From: Candidatus Woesearchaeota archaeon
GTDB lineage: Archaea; Nanobdellota; Nanobdellia; Woesearchaeales; JAFCFN01
Reading direction: 5' to 3'
DNA length: 52,561 nucleotides
Assembly: GCA_017608625.1 (NCBI GenBank)
Contig: JAFCFN010000005.1
Span: 1 to 52,561, forward strand
The notes beneath the pieces are model-generated. The model saw only the letters and a program-made list of their open reading frames with translations. It was not told the origin of the DNA and did not search any database. Below, in pieces: positions 42,393 through 49,508 of this stretch (its first letter is position 1; each line of letters starts with the position of its first letter). Made by a program: the position numbers and the translations under genes.

Positions 42393-42842
42393 ATGTTGTT
42401 ATATACACTAAAGCCAAATAAGAAAAGAGCGATTATTCCAAGAACAATAATCTTATTTTTGCTCTGTGTTTTATTTTATTTAGGAATACAACTTAATCTT
42501 TACTTGTTGGAATTAGAAATTGCAGACTACATTGCTATTTTAATAATGCTTACTCTGTTTTTGCTATTTGCATTAGAATCTCTATTAAATTACTCAAAAA
42601 TAGCAAGAATAACATACTATTTCTTTGATGATAAAATAACACTACAAGATAAAGAGTCAAAATCATTATTTTATTATAACATTAACAATATTACAATAAA
42701 GAGAAATTTAATAGATAGGCTCTTCAATACAGCCACTATTGTTTTAGCACCGGGTTTTTCAATAAAGTTTATAAATCACTATTCCCAACTTCATAACTGG
42801 ATAAATCAATTAGTTGAAAGAGCAAAAAAGATGGTGATATAA
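42393..42842 (+). CDS. Membrane protein with PH-like domain
   Basis: 149 residues: basic N-terminus, two close membrane segments (~16-35 and ~45-62), then a bacterial PH-like domain (ARITYYFFDDKITLQDKE...FYYNINNITIKRNLIDRLF). Such bPH2-type membrane proteins bind or organise membrane partners; exact role unknown. Followed after one base by the AI-2E-type transporter gene, with which it is likely cotranscribed. Confidence 0.7.
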   Translation: MLLYTLKPNKKRAIIPRTIILFLLCVLFYLGIQLNLYLLELEIADYIAILIMLTLFLLFALESLLNYSKIARITYYFFDDKITLQDKESKSLFYYNINNITIKRNLIDRLFNTATIVLAPGFSIKFINHYSQLHNWINQLVERAKKMVI

Positions 42843-42843
42843 A

Positions 42844-43845
42844 TTGGATACACCTAATTTACGTAAGTATTTTTTTGTAGGAACTTTATTGTTGCTCATA
42901 GTTCTTTCATTTCTTGTTATTAGACCTTTTTTAATGTCCATCATAACTGCGCTAATCTTGGCATACATATTCTATCCAGTTTATGTAAAAATCAAAAAAT
43001 TCTTGAAAAAGAAAGCTTTAGCTTCTATTATAACAACTTTGTTAGTTATTTTAATAATTACAATACCTTTATCTTTTGTGGTAAATGCCTTTGCTAAACA
43101 AACATATGCAGCTTATTTAATTCTTAAAAAGGAGATATTAGCTGAGTCTTCTTTTTCAGCTAAAATAGGAATAGATGAGTTTTCTCCTCAAATTAAACTG
43201 ATCATATTAAATGCGATTGAAAAATCAGCAACAAACATTATAAACTATGTAACTAACTTTATAATGAATGTCCCAAAAATGATTATTGGTTTCCTTGTCA
43301 TGGTTTTTGTCATGTTCTACACATTTACAACTGGAAAAGAGTTTGTAAGTTATCTTTTTACATTTGTTCCACTAAAAGAGAAAAGCAAAAAGCATTTAGC
43401 TATAAAATTCAAAAAAGTAGTAAGTGCCTTAATTTATGGTATAATTCTAATAGGAATTATCCAAGGAATATTAGGAACTATTGGATTTTATATATTTAAA
43501 ATTCCTACTCCGCTTTTTTGGGGAATTGTAATGACAATTTTATCGATACTTCCAGTAGTAGGTACATGGCTTGTGTGGATACCTGCAGCTATTCTTAAAA
43601 TCCTGGGAGGAGAATTAACAAACGGAATTGGCTTATTTATTTATGGAGCCTTAATAATAACTTATTTTGAGAGTTTTGTAAAATCAAGATTAGTTGGTAA
43701 GAGAGCCAACATTCATGCTTTAGTTGTTCTATTAGGAGTATTTGGCGGAATTGCTTTATTTGGTTTAATAGGAATTGTAATAGGACCACTTATACTTGGA
43801 TTAACATTAACATTCATAGATATTTATAGAGAAGAAATAAAATGA
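42844..43845 (+). CDS. AI-2E family transporter (PerM-like)
   Basis: 333 residues with about eight membrane segments and the family's central extracytoplasmic helical region (~85-150). Start TTG 42844 has GGTGAT at good spacing, an arrangement repeated in this window. The family exports or transports small molecules, in some members through a sodium- or proton-linked mechanism. Overlaps the AMP phosphorylase gene by four bases; a functional link to nucleotide salvage is not evident. Confidence 0.85.
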   Translation: MDTPNLRKYFFVGTLLLLIVLSFLVIRPFLMSIITALILAYIFYPVYVKIKKFLKKKALASIITTLLVILIITIPLSFVVNAFAKQTYAAYLILKKEILAESSFSAKIGIDEFSPQIKLIILNAIEKSATNIINYVTNFIMNVPKMIIGFLVMVFVMFYTFTTGKEFVSYLFTFVPLKEKSKKHLAIKFKKVVSALIYGIILIGIIQGILGTIGFYIFKIPTPLFWGIVMTILSILPVVGTWLVWIPAAILKILGGELTNGIGLFIYGALIITYFESFVKSRLVGKRANIHALVVLLGVFGGIALFGLIGIVIGPLILGLTLTFIDIYREEIK

Positions 43846-45323
43846 AATTTACAGTAAAAGATATGGATATTGCAACAGGAGGAGTTCTTATTGCTAATTT
43901 AAATCAGAAAGATGCTCTTAAACTAGATCTTCATCATGGAGATAGAATTAAAATTTACAAAGGAAATAAAGTAGAGACTGTTGTTATGAACATTGCAGAG
44001 AGCGAAAAAGCTGTTCCTCAAGGAAAAATAGGGTTGTTTGAAGAAGTTCTTAAGGCATTGAATGTTAAAGAAGGAGACAGAGTTAAGATAATGCCTGCAA
44101 TGACACCTATTTCTATAGAATATATCAAAAAAAAGCTTGATGGTAAAAAATTAACAAAGAAAGAGATAGAGCAGATTGTCTGGGATATTGTTCATAATAA
44201 ATTAACTGATACTGAATTAGGATTTTTTGTTTCTGCATGTTACACAAATGTTATGACTGATGATGAAACAGTTTTATTAACAAGAGCTATGGCTAAAGAA
44301 GGAGATTTTTTGAACCTTGGCAGAAAAACAGTTGACAAGCATTGTATTGGAGGAGTAGCAGGAAATAGGACAACTATGTTAATAGTGCCTATTGTTGCTG
44401 CTGCTGGTTTAACAATACCAAAAACTTCTTCCAGGTCAATAACATCTCCTGCAGGAACAGCAGATACAATGGAAGTGCTTTGCAAAGTTAGTTTTCCAAT
44501 CAAAAAAATTAAAGAGATAGTTAAAAAACATAAAGCTTGCATTGTTTGGGGGGGTGCTATTAATCTTGCTCCTGCTGATGATAGAATAATAAGGGTAGAA
44601 AGACCATTAGCTATAGATGCTGAATCACAACTAATTGCTTCTATTCTTGCTAAAAAAGCAAGTGTAAATGCAAAATATGTATTAATAGATATTCCAGTTA
44701 GTGAAGAAGCCAAGATTACATCTTTAGCAAGAGCAAAAGTATTGAGGAAAAGATTTGTAAAAATAGGTAAAAAATTGGGAATGAAAATAAATGTTATAAT
44801 TACAGATGGTTCCCAGCCAATAGGAAATGGCATTGGACCTGCTCTAGAAGCAAGAGATGTATTATATGTTTTAGAAAGAGATAAAAGGAGACCTCTTGAT
44901 TTAGAAAAAAAATCATTGATGATGGCAGGTTTATTATTAAAAATGGCTGGTATTAAAGAGGGTTTTAAGAAAGCTAGAGAAATAATTAACAAAGGCCTTG
45001 CTCTTAAAAAAATGAGAGATATAATAAAAGCCCAAGGAGGTAATCCTGATATTAAGTCTGATGATATAACATTAGGTAAATTTAAGAAGGTTTTTAGAGC
45101 AAATAAAACAGGTGTTGTTAAGGATGTAAATAATAAGAATGTGTGCAAAATTGCAAGATTATTAGGAGCGCCTCTTGCAAAAGAAGCAGGAATTTATATA
45201 TGTAAACATGAAGGTGATAATGTTAAGAAAGGAGATATCTTGTTTGAGCTTTATTCTAATAGTAAAAAGAGATTGAATTACGTGATTTCTATCTTAAAGA
45301 AGTTTCCCATTGTTAAAGTTTAG
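43842..45323 (+). CDS. deoA: AMP phosphorylase
   Basis: 493 residues. N-terminal ~85-residue domain typical of archaeal AMP phosphorylases (MDIATGGVLIANLNQKDALK), then the thymidine/pyrimidine phosphorylase core: KHCIGGVAGNRTTML (~166), PKTSSRSITSPAGTADTMEV (~192) and a C-terminal beta domain (GVVKDVNNKNVCKIARLLG). It phosphorolyses AMP to adenine and ribose-1,5-bisphosphate. With R15P isomerase and form III RuBisCO it makes 3-phosphoglycerate; RuBisCO is at 15114-16385 but no isomerase is in the window. Confidence 0.93.
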   Translation: MKFTVKDMDIATGGVLIANLNQKDALKLDLHHGDRIKIYKGNKVETVVMNIAESEKAVPQGKIGLFEEVLKALNVKEGDRVKIMPAMTPISIEYIKKKLDGKKLTKKEIEQIVWDIVHNKLTDTELGFFVSACYTNVMTDDETVLLTRAMAKEGDFLNLGRKTVDKHCIGGVAGNRTTMLIVPIVAAAGLTIPKTSSRSITSPAGTADTMEVLCKVSFPIKKIKEIVKKHKACIVWGGAINLAPADDRIIRVERPLAIDAESQLIASILAKKASVNAKYVLIDIPVSEEAKITSLARAKVLRKRFVKIGKKLGMKINVIITDGSQPIGNGIGPALEARDVLYVLERDKRRPLDLEKKSLMMAGLLLKMAGIKEGFKKAREIINKGLALKKMRDIIKAQGGNPDIKSDDITLGKFKKVFRANKTGVVKDVNNKNVCKIARLLGAPLAKEAGIYICKHEGDNVKKGDILFELYSNSKKRLNYVISILKKFPIVKV

Positions 45324-45491
45324 CTATTTCTTTAAGGAGGGAATGACTTTGTAAGCAACTAAGCCAATTATTATAATTATTAACCATAAGGCTATAGGTG
45401 TGAGTTTTCCTGTTGCAAATAAAACTAAATTGGCAACTAAAACTGCTACCAAGAAAAAAGATATTATTTTGAGTAAAAAGTGATTTTTCAT
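45324..45491 (-). CDS. 55-aa two-TM membrane protein
   Basis: A short frame from ATG 45491 to TAG 45324. MKNHFLLKIISFFLVAVLVA begins the first membrane segment; a second (ALWLIIIIIGLVAYKVI) follows and the tail is KK. It starts 13 bases after the tRNA-Ser 3' end on the same strand and abuts the convergent deoA stop. No family recognised. Confidence 0.5.
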   Translation of the reverse strand: MKNHFLLKIISFFLVAVLVANLVLFATGKLTPIALWLIIIIIGLVAYKVIPSLKK

Positions 45492-45503
45492 ATTTTAAAA
45501 AAA

Positions 45504-45768
45504 CGCCGGCGCCCGGACTTTCACTGAAATCCTTCAGATTTGAATTTCCCAACCCTTCCCTTTTTCTTGGAATTTGTTCTTTCTTTTCCATCAATAATTT
45601 TTCTTTCCATCAAGAAAGAAAAGGGTTACCGGGATACCCCGAAGGGAACCAGCTTTCTAAGTTATAAATTTGCTGACAAAGTCATAAAGACTCGCGCAAA
45701 TTTAATGCCACTCCAAGCTGGCGCAGTTTCCTGTCACATTTAGTGATACCAGGTTGTGCCACGCCGGC
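45504..45768 (-). tRNA. tRNA-Ser(GGA) with four introns
   Basis: Acceptor GCCGGCG (45768-45762) pairs with CGCCGGC (45511-45505), discriminator G, as expected for Ser. Anticodon GGA at 45714-45712. Introns inferred: D-loop 45747-45728 (CCTG/CAGG helix), canonical 45710-45655, T-stem/T-loop 53/54 at 45628-45545 (perfect TCCC/GGGA helix with 3-base bulges) and T-loop 59/60 at 45538-45518. Splicing gives 84 bases with variable arm, T-stem CCCGG/CCGGG and loop TTCAAAT. A T-run follows the 3' end. The anticodon-intron helix is the least clear. Confidence 0.85.
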
Positions 45769-45793
45769 GTGAAATTTACTATTAATTTTAGTG

Positions 45794-45805
45794 TTTATAA
45801 ATATT
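45794..45805 (-). promoter_or_regulatory. TATA box for tRNA-Ser
   Basis: On the minus strand ATATTTATAAAC lies about 30 bases upstream of the tRNA-Ser 5' end at 45768. Confidence 0.45.
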
Positions 45806-45826
45806 TCTTTAAAGCAAAAGAAAAAA

Positions 45827-45836
45827 TTTTTAAATA
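45827..45836 (+). promoter_or_regulatory. TATA box for the response-regulator gene
   Basis: TTTTAAATAA ends about 18 bases before ATG 45854, with no Shine-Dalgarno between, so the mRNA is probably leaderless. Confidence 0.4.
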
Positions 45837-45853
45837 AAAAGATCTGACATCAA

Positions 45854-46231
45854 ATGATGGGATTATATAAAAAATTAAGAATTCTATTAGTAGATGATGA
45901 AGAGTCAATAAGAAATGCTAGTTCCAAGGTGCTTTGTACAAAAGGATATGTTGTTGAAGTAGCAGAAAATGGACATAAAGCATTAGAAAAAATAAATGAA
46001 AATGCTTATAATGTTTTAATCACAGATTACAGAATGCCATTTGGTATGAATGGTTATGAGCTTGCAAACAGGGTAAAAGAAAGAGGAATTGATTTATTCG
46101 TAATTCTTATGAGTGGAGAAATAGACATTACTGAAAAAAAATCAAATAGTATTGATTTATATTTGCAAAAACCTTTTGACATGGCAGAGTTATTGAATGC
46201 TGTAAAAATTGCTTCTGAAAAAATCAAATAA
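45854..46231 (+). CDS. Single-domain response regulator (CheY-like)
   Basis: 125 residues forming one receiver domain: acidic pair in LVDDEE (~13-16), phosphoacceptor Asp in LITDYRMP (~57), Ser in LMSGE (~87) and Lys in LQKPFD (~107). It has no output domain, and no histidine kinase is in the window, so it is an orphan regulator. Two in-frame ATGs begin the gene; the first is used. It sits between tRNA-Ser and tfb, each with its own promoter. Confidence 0.88.
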   Translation: MMGLYKKLRILLVDDEESIRNASSKVLCTKGYVVEVAENGHKALEKINENAYNVLITDYRMPFGMNGYELANRVKERGIDLFVILMSGEIDITEKKSNSIDLYLQKPFDMAELLNAVKIASEKIK

Positions 46232-46255
46232 TTTTTTAAATCTTTCTAAAAAGCG

Positions 46256-46269
46256 AAAAATTTATAAAG
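46256..46269 (+). promoter_or_regulatory. BRE/TATA promoter of tfb
   Basis: AAAAATTTATAAAG lies about 80 bases upstream of the tfb ATG, predicting a transcript start near 46290 and a leader of roughly 55 bases that contains the Shine-Dalgarno and hairpin. Confidence 0.5.
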
Positions 46270-46308
46270 GGTGATATACTTCTATTTTTAAGTTTATTGT
46301 AATTATAA

Positions 46309-46347
46309 GGGGGTGGAAAAACCAAATTTCTAATTTTGGTTTAGACT
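46309..46347 (+). promoter_or_regulatory. Shine-Dalgarno and hairpin leader of tfb
   Basis: GGGGGTGG (46309-46316) is a strong Shine-Dalgarno but lies 31 bases before ATG 46348. Between them AAACCAAA (46319-46326) pairs perfectly with TTTGGTTT (46335-46342). Folding brings the Shine-Dalgarno to about seven unpaired bases from the ATG. This repeats in simpler form the layout of copies B and C. Confidence 0.6.
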
Positions 46348-47268
46348 ATGACAACCTATGTTAAAAAATGTCCTGAATGCGGATCAACAAATATATTTTA
46401 CAATAAAGAGAAAGGAGAAATAATCTGCAAGGATTGTGGATATGTGATAGAGGAAAGTATGGTTGATTTTGGTCAGGAGTGGAGGGAGTTTGAGTCTGAG
46501 GCAGGTGAAAAAAGAAGGAGAACAGGAGCTCCTATGACTTATACAGAGTTTGATATGGGTCTAGGAACAGAAGTAGGAAAAACTGCTGATATTTCAAAAC
46601 TAGGAAAAGAAAAAGGTAAATTTTTAAGATTGAGAAAATGGCAGTACAGAATCTCCACTGCAATTGAAAGAAATCTTAAATTAGCATTAGCAGAGCTAAA
46701 AAGAGTTTCTTCTTATTTAAAACTACCGGCTTCTGTTGAAGAAGAAGCAGCAAGAATTTATAGATTAGCAGTTCAGAGAGGTCTGGTAAGGGGAAGAAGC
46801 ATGGAAAGTGTTGTTGCAGGTGCTTTATATGCTGCTTGTAGAAGACATGATGTTCCTAGAACACTAGATGAGCTTTCAGAAGCTAGCGGAATTGAAAAGA
46901 AAGAAATAGGAAGAACATATAGATTTGTAACAAGAGAACTGGAAATAAGAATAAGGCCGAGTAATCCTGCTGATTATATACCGAGATTTGCATCTGCTTT
47001 AAAATTGTCACCAGAAGCACAGAGCAAAGCTGTGGAGATACTAGAAAAAGCACAAAAAGCTGAGCTTACTTCTGGAAGAGGACCAACAGGAATAGCTGCT
47101 GCTGCATTATATGTTGCTGCACTAATGCATGGCGAAAAAAGAACTCAAAGGGAGGTAGCAGATGTTGCAGGAGTAACAGAAGTTACAATTAGAAATAGAT
47201 ATAAAGAGTTATTGGATGAGCTGAAATTGGCAAAAGAATTGAAGAAAATAAAGAAGAAGAGAAAATAG
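46348..47268 (+). CDS. tfb: Transcription initiation factor TFB
   Basis: 306 residues. N-terminal zinc ribbon with C8xxC11 and C27xxC30 (KCPECGSTN, ICKDCGYV), the B-reader/linker with WREFESEAGEKRRRTGAP, then two cyclin-fold repeats (~105-200 and ~205-295; e.g. VAGALYAACRRHDVPRTLDE and the C-terminal EVADVAGVTEVTIRNRYKEL). It bridges TBP-bound promoters and RNA polymerase. Thirteen bases upstream of a 110-aa gene, so perhaps cotranscribed. Confidence 0.97.
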   Translation: MTTYVKKCPECGSTNIFYNKEKGEIICKDCGYVIEESMVDFGQEWREFESEAGEKRRRTGAPMTYTEFDMGLGTEVGKTADISKLGKEKGKFLRLRKWQYRISTAIERNLKLALAELKRVSSYLKLPASVEEEAARIYRLAVQRGLVRGRSMESVVAGALYAACRRHDVPRTLDELSEASGIEKKEIGRTYRFVTRELEIRIRPSNPADYIPRFASALKLSPEAQSKAVEILEKAQKAELTSGRGPTGIAAAALYVAALMHGEKRTQREVADVAGVTEVTIRNRYKELLDELKLAKELKKIKKKRK

Positions 47269-47280
47269 TGAGGTGAGAGT

Positions 47281-47613
47281 ATGCCGATAAAATATGAAGG
47301 AAAACGGTTAAAAATAAGAAAATTTAGAGATGCTGATGGAACCATTCTTGAATGTATTGGTAAGAATGGTCATGATGGTAAAGATTATTTTATAGGCGAA
47401 ATAAAAAAAGATAATGCACAGAGTTATGTATCAGCAATCAATGCAGAATCTGCTTTAAAGGCTCTTGAAGAATATCATTGTTTAGAAACAGCTAAGTTGG
47501 CAGCAGAAATAGTCAGAGAACATATTGGATTAGAGGGATTAGCACTCGCATTAAAAGATACTACATTCAAAAGTCAAATAGAGAAGTTATTAAAAGAATC
47601 AAAATCTAAATAA
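47281..47613 (+). CDS. Uncharacterised 110-aa protein downstream of tfb
   Basis: 110 residues; beta-rich first half (KYEGKRLKIRKFRDADGTIL, IGEIKKDNAQ) and a helical second half. Shine-Dalgarno GAGGTGAG is well placed. Its last 15 bases overlap the alkyltransferase gene on the opposite strand. No family recognised. Confidence 0.6.
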   Translation: MPIKYEGKRLKIRKFRDADGTILECIGKNGHDGKDYFIGEIKKDNAQSYVSAINAESALKALEEYHCLETAKLAAEIVREHIGLEGLALALKDTTFKSQIEKLLKESKSK

Positions 47614-47895
47614 AAATTTTTTAAAATTTTTTATTTTATTATGTTCTATTTTTATACCTTCCTTTTTTAATAATTGTATTTTTTTATTAATTCCTAAACT
47701 ATATCCGCCAACTTCTCCTGTGCTTTTAACAACTCTATGGCACGGAATTACAACTGGATTTTTATTTTTATTTAATACATTTCCTACTGCTCTATATGCT
47801 TTTGTGTTTAATGCTTTGGCTATTTCTTTATATGTTGTAACTTTGCCTTTAGGGATTTTTTGAGTTAAATTTAGAACTTTTTCACTGAATAACAT
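47599..47895 (-). CDS. O6-methylguanine-DNA methyltransferase, DNA-binding domain only
   Basis: 98 residues from ATG 47895, which has AGAGGTG upstream; a GTG at 47904 lies in that Shine-Dalgarno. The sequence covers the C-terminal Ogt/ATase domain: IPKGKVTTYKEIAKAL, AYRAVGNVLNKN, and PCHRVV with the alkyl-accepting cysteine. Members remove O6-alkyl groups irreversibly; the short form lacks the N-terminal domain, as in many archaea. Its 5' end overlaps the 42-aa zinc-ribbon gene. Confidence 0.9.
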   Translation of the reverse strand: MLFSEKVLNLTQKIPKGKVTTYKEIAKALNTKAYRAVGNVLNKNKNPVVIPCHRVVKSTGEVGGYSLGINKKIQLLKKEGIKIEHNKIKNFKKFLFRF

Positions 47896-48010
47896 CTCTA
47901 GCACACCTCTGACAAAGAAATGTTTTTATTTTTCTTTTCTTAAGTATCACTCGTTTTACTTTTTTCCCACAACATTCACAAGTAAGAGTTGCTTCTTTAT
48001 ATTTGATCAT
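47882..48010 (-). CDS. 42-aa zinc-ribbon protein
   Basis: A short frame from ATG 48010 to TGA 47882. Two cysteine pairs (TCECCGKK and LCQRCARD) about 22 residues apart make a compact zinc ribbon. The start codon is the first base-pairs beyond the repeat element at 48008-48072, and its 3' end overlaps the alkyltransferase start, so it joins the methyltransferase-kinase gene and the alkyltransferase in one transcript. Function unknown. Confidence 0.6.
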   Translation of the reverse strand: MIKYKEATLTCECCGKKVKRVILKKRKIKTFLCQRCARDVIQ

Positions 48011-48072
48011 TTTATTGAAAAATGGAATTTTTCAATTCCAAAAACTCGCAATTAAGCGAGTTTTTGTTATTT
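48008..48072. repeat. Tandem palindrome element, copy 1
   Basis: A ~65-base element matching 49444-49508 with one difference (48025/49461). It holds TTGAAAAAT (48015-48023) with ATTTTTCAA (48027-48035) and AAAAACTCGC (48040-48049) with GCGAGTTTTT (48056-48065). It begins at the start codon of one minus-strand gene and here supplies the last ~12 codons of the upstream gene. Confidence 0.8.
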
Positions 48073-49189
48073 CTGCAATAATTTTGTTCAGATTTTGTTT
48101 TGTCAAAGATTTTTTGTATTGTTGTGCTAAATTGATTAATTTTCGTTTATTTTTAATAGCCAGCATCTTCAGAATATACTGACAAAATTGAGTTACATTT
48201 TTTGGTTTTTTTGTATAATTTGCTCTTTCAAAATCAATCAAAACTGGCTTTTTATTAACTATGATGTGCTTATAAGGGTGGTGCATTTCTTCCTTGTTTA
48301 TTTTTAATTTATCTAAAGTATAGCACTGATTAAATACAGCTGTTAGAACTTTTTTTATTTGTTCTTTTGTTGCTGTTTTAAGAAAATCTCTTATTAATTT
48401 TCCTTTAACATATTCTGCCACAAAATAATCATTCTTTGCAAATAATAGCTTTGGTCCAATATTATGTTTATTCAATAGTTTTAGAAATTTTGATTCTCTT
48501 TTAACTGTGCCTTTTGCTGCTATGTCTTTTCTCTGTAACTTGATTATAACTTTTTTGTTTTTGTAATTTGCTGTAAAGATTAAACCCCTATGACCTTTTG
48601 CTAGAAAATGAATATTGTTAAGTTTCTTGTTTAGCTCTTTTAATATCTTTGATTTTTGAATTAAATAAACATATAAAGTTTCAAAAAATAATCTTTTTGT
48701 TGATAATAATTTAGATTCAAGAAGATTTTCTTTTATTATTTGGTCTATTCTTGCCTTATTCGTCAAAGAGGAGAAAACAATAAGAATTTTACCATTAGGT
48801 TTTAGATATTCATTTACTTGATTTAGAAATTTTTCTAATAATTCATAACCTTTTTTACCGCCTGATATTTTTCTTGCTAGTTCTTTTGGCTCTCTTTTTA
48901 CAGCTGGAAGATACGGAGGGTTGAAAATAATTGTATCAAATTTACCTTTTATTTTATTGAATAAATCGGATTGAACAAAACTTATTTTTTTGTTCTTTAT
49001 ATTTTTTTTACAGAATTCTAACGCCTTCTTGTCTATATCTGTTGCAACTACTTTATTTGCTTTTTTTGCTGCTGCCAAAGCAAGTATTCCAGAGCCAGTG
49101 CCTAGATCCAAGCAATTGCCTTTTGCATATTTCTTAACTTGCTCTGCTAATAGAAATGAATCTTCTCTTGGCAGATAAGGTTCTGACAT
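48032..49189 (-). CDS. HemK/Mtq2-type glutamine methyltransferase fused to a predicted protein kinase
   Basis: 385 residues. Residues ~1-180 are a class I SAM methyltransferase with DLGTGSG (28-34) and the NPPY signature (90-93) of N5-glutamine/adenine methyltransferases such as aRF1-modifying Mtq2/HemK. Residues ~190-370 resemble the archaeal predicted Ser/Thr kinase family (COG2112): GHRGLIF loop (~199), VIIKLQ lysine (K217), E232, HPYKHIIV (304-311) and the metal Asp in LIDFE (319-321). The stop lies inside a tandem palindrome element, which encodes the last residues. The fusion is unusual; a kinase role in translation-factor modification is inference. Confidence 0.78.
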   Translation of the reverse strand: MSEPYLPREDSFLLAEQVKKYAKGNCLDLGTGSGILALAAAKKANKVVATDIDKKALEFCKKNIKNKKISFVQSDLFNKIKGKFDTIIFNPPYLPAVKREPKELARKISGGKKGYELLEKFLNQVNEYLKPNGKILIVFSSLTNKARIDQIIKENLLESKLLSTKRLFFETLYVYLIQKSKILKELNKKLNNIHFLAKGHRGLIFTANYKNKKVIIKLQRKDIAAKGTVKRESKFLKLLNKHNIGPKLLFAKNDYFVAEYVKGKLIRDFLKTATKEQIKKVLTAVFNQCYTLDKLKINKEEMHHPYKHIIVNKKPVLIDFERANYTKKPKNVTQFCQYILKMLAIKNKRKLINLAQQYKKSLTKQNLNKIIAEITKTRLIASFWN

Positions 49190-49191
49190 TT

Positions 49192-49446
49192 TTATTTATT
49201 ATAAAAAGCAGAAATAGTTTTTTTGAGTTTTTTGATATGATAAAGGGTTTGTTTGCTATGGCCTTCTGTAGCATGCCTTATAGATTCACTAAGATATTTT
49301 TTAGTCTCAGGATTATCTACAACATATTTAGATGCTTCCTCTTTGAATAATCCAAGCAACTTTATTTTTTCTTCTTTGGTTTTTGCTTTAGTTGCTTGTT
49401 TAGCTAATTCCTCAAGTTCACTTATCTTTTTGCTTAAGTTTGCCAT
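49192..49446 (-). CDS. Small helical protein
   Basis: 84 residues, charged and helical (NLSKKISELEELAKQATKAK onward), no cysteines or membrane segment. The start codon is at the edge of the tandem palindrome element copy 2, and its stop is two bases before the next gene's start, so it is in the same minus-strand operon. No family recognised. Confidence 0.55.
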   Translation of the reverse strand: MANLSKKISELEELAKQATKAKTKEEKIKLLGLFKEEASKYVVDNPETKKYLSESIRHATEGHSKQTLYHIKKLKKTISAFYNK

Positions 49447-49508
49447 TTTATTGAAAAATGAAATTTTTCAATTCCAAAAACTCGCAATTAAGCGAGTTTT
49501 TGTTATTT
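49444..49508. repeat. Tandem palindrome element, copy 2
   Basis: Near-identical to 48008-48072: TTGAAAAAT with ATTTTTCAA, then AAAAACTCGC with GCGAGTTTTT. It lies between the wHTH-like gene, whose stop falls at its edge, and the 84-aa gene, whose ATG begins at the other edge. Confidence 0.8.

Noticed and set aside
44240-45148. Long antisense reading frame (302 codons) inside deoA
   Set aside because: It lies wholly opposite a clearly conserved enzyme, its product is low-complexity hydrophobic sequence typical of shadow frames in AT-rich DNA, and it has no ribosome binding site.
45313-45743. Short frames in the tRNA-Ser / deoA interval
   Set aside because: They coincide with the intron-bearing tRNA-Ser and the convergent 55-aa gene; the composition is explained by those features.
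45504-45768. RNase P RNA
   Set aside because: GAAAGTCCGGGC resembles RNase P conserved region I, but it is at the 3' end and is fully explained as T-loop intron plus T-stem and acceptor of tRNA-Ser.
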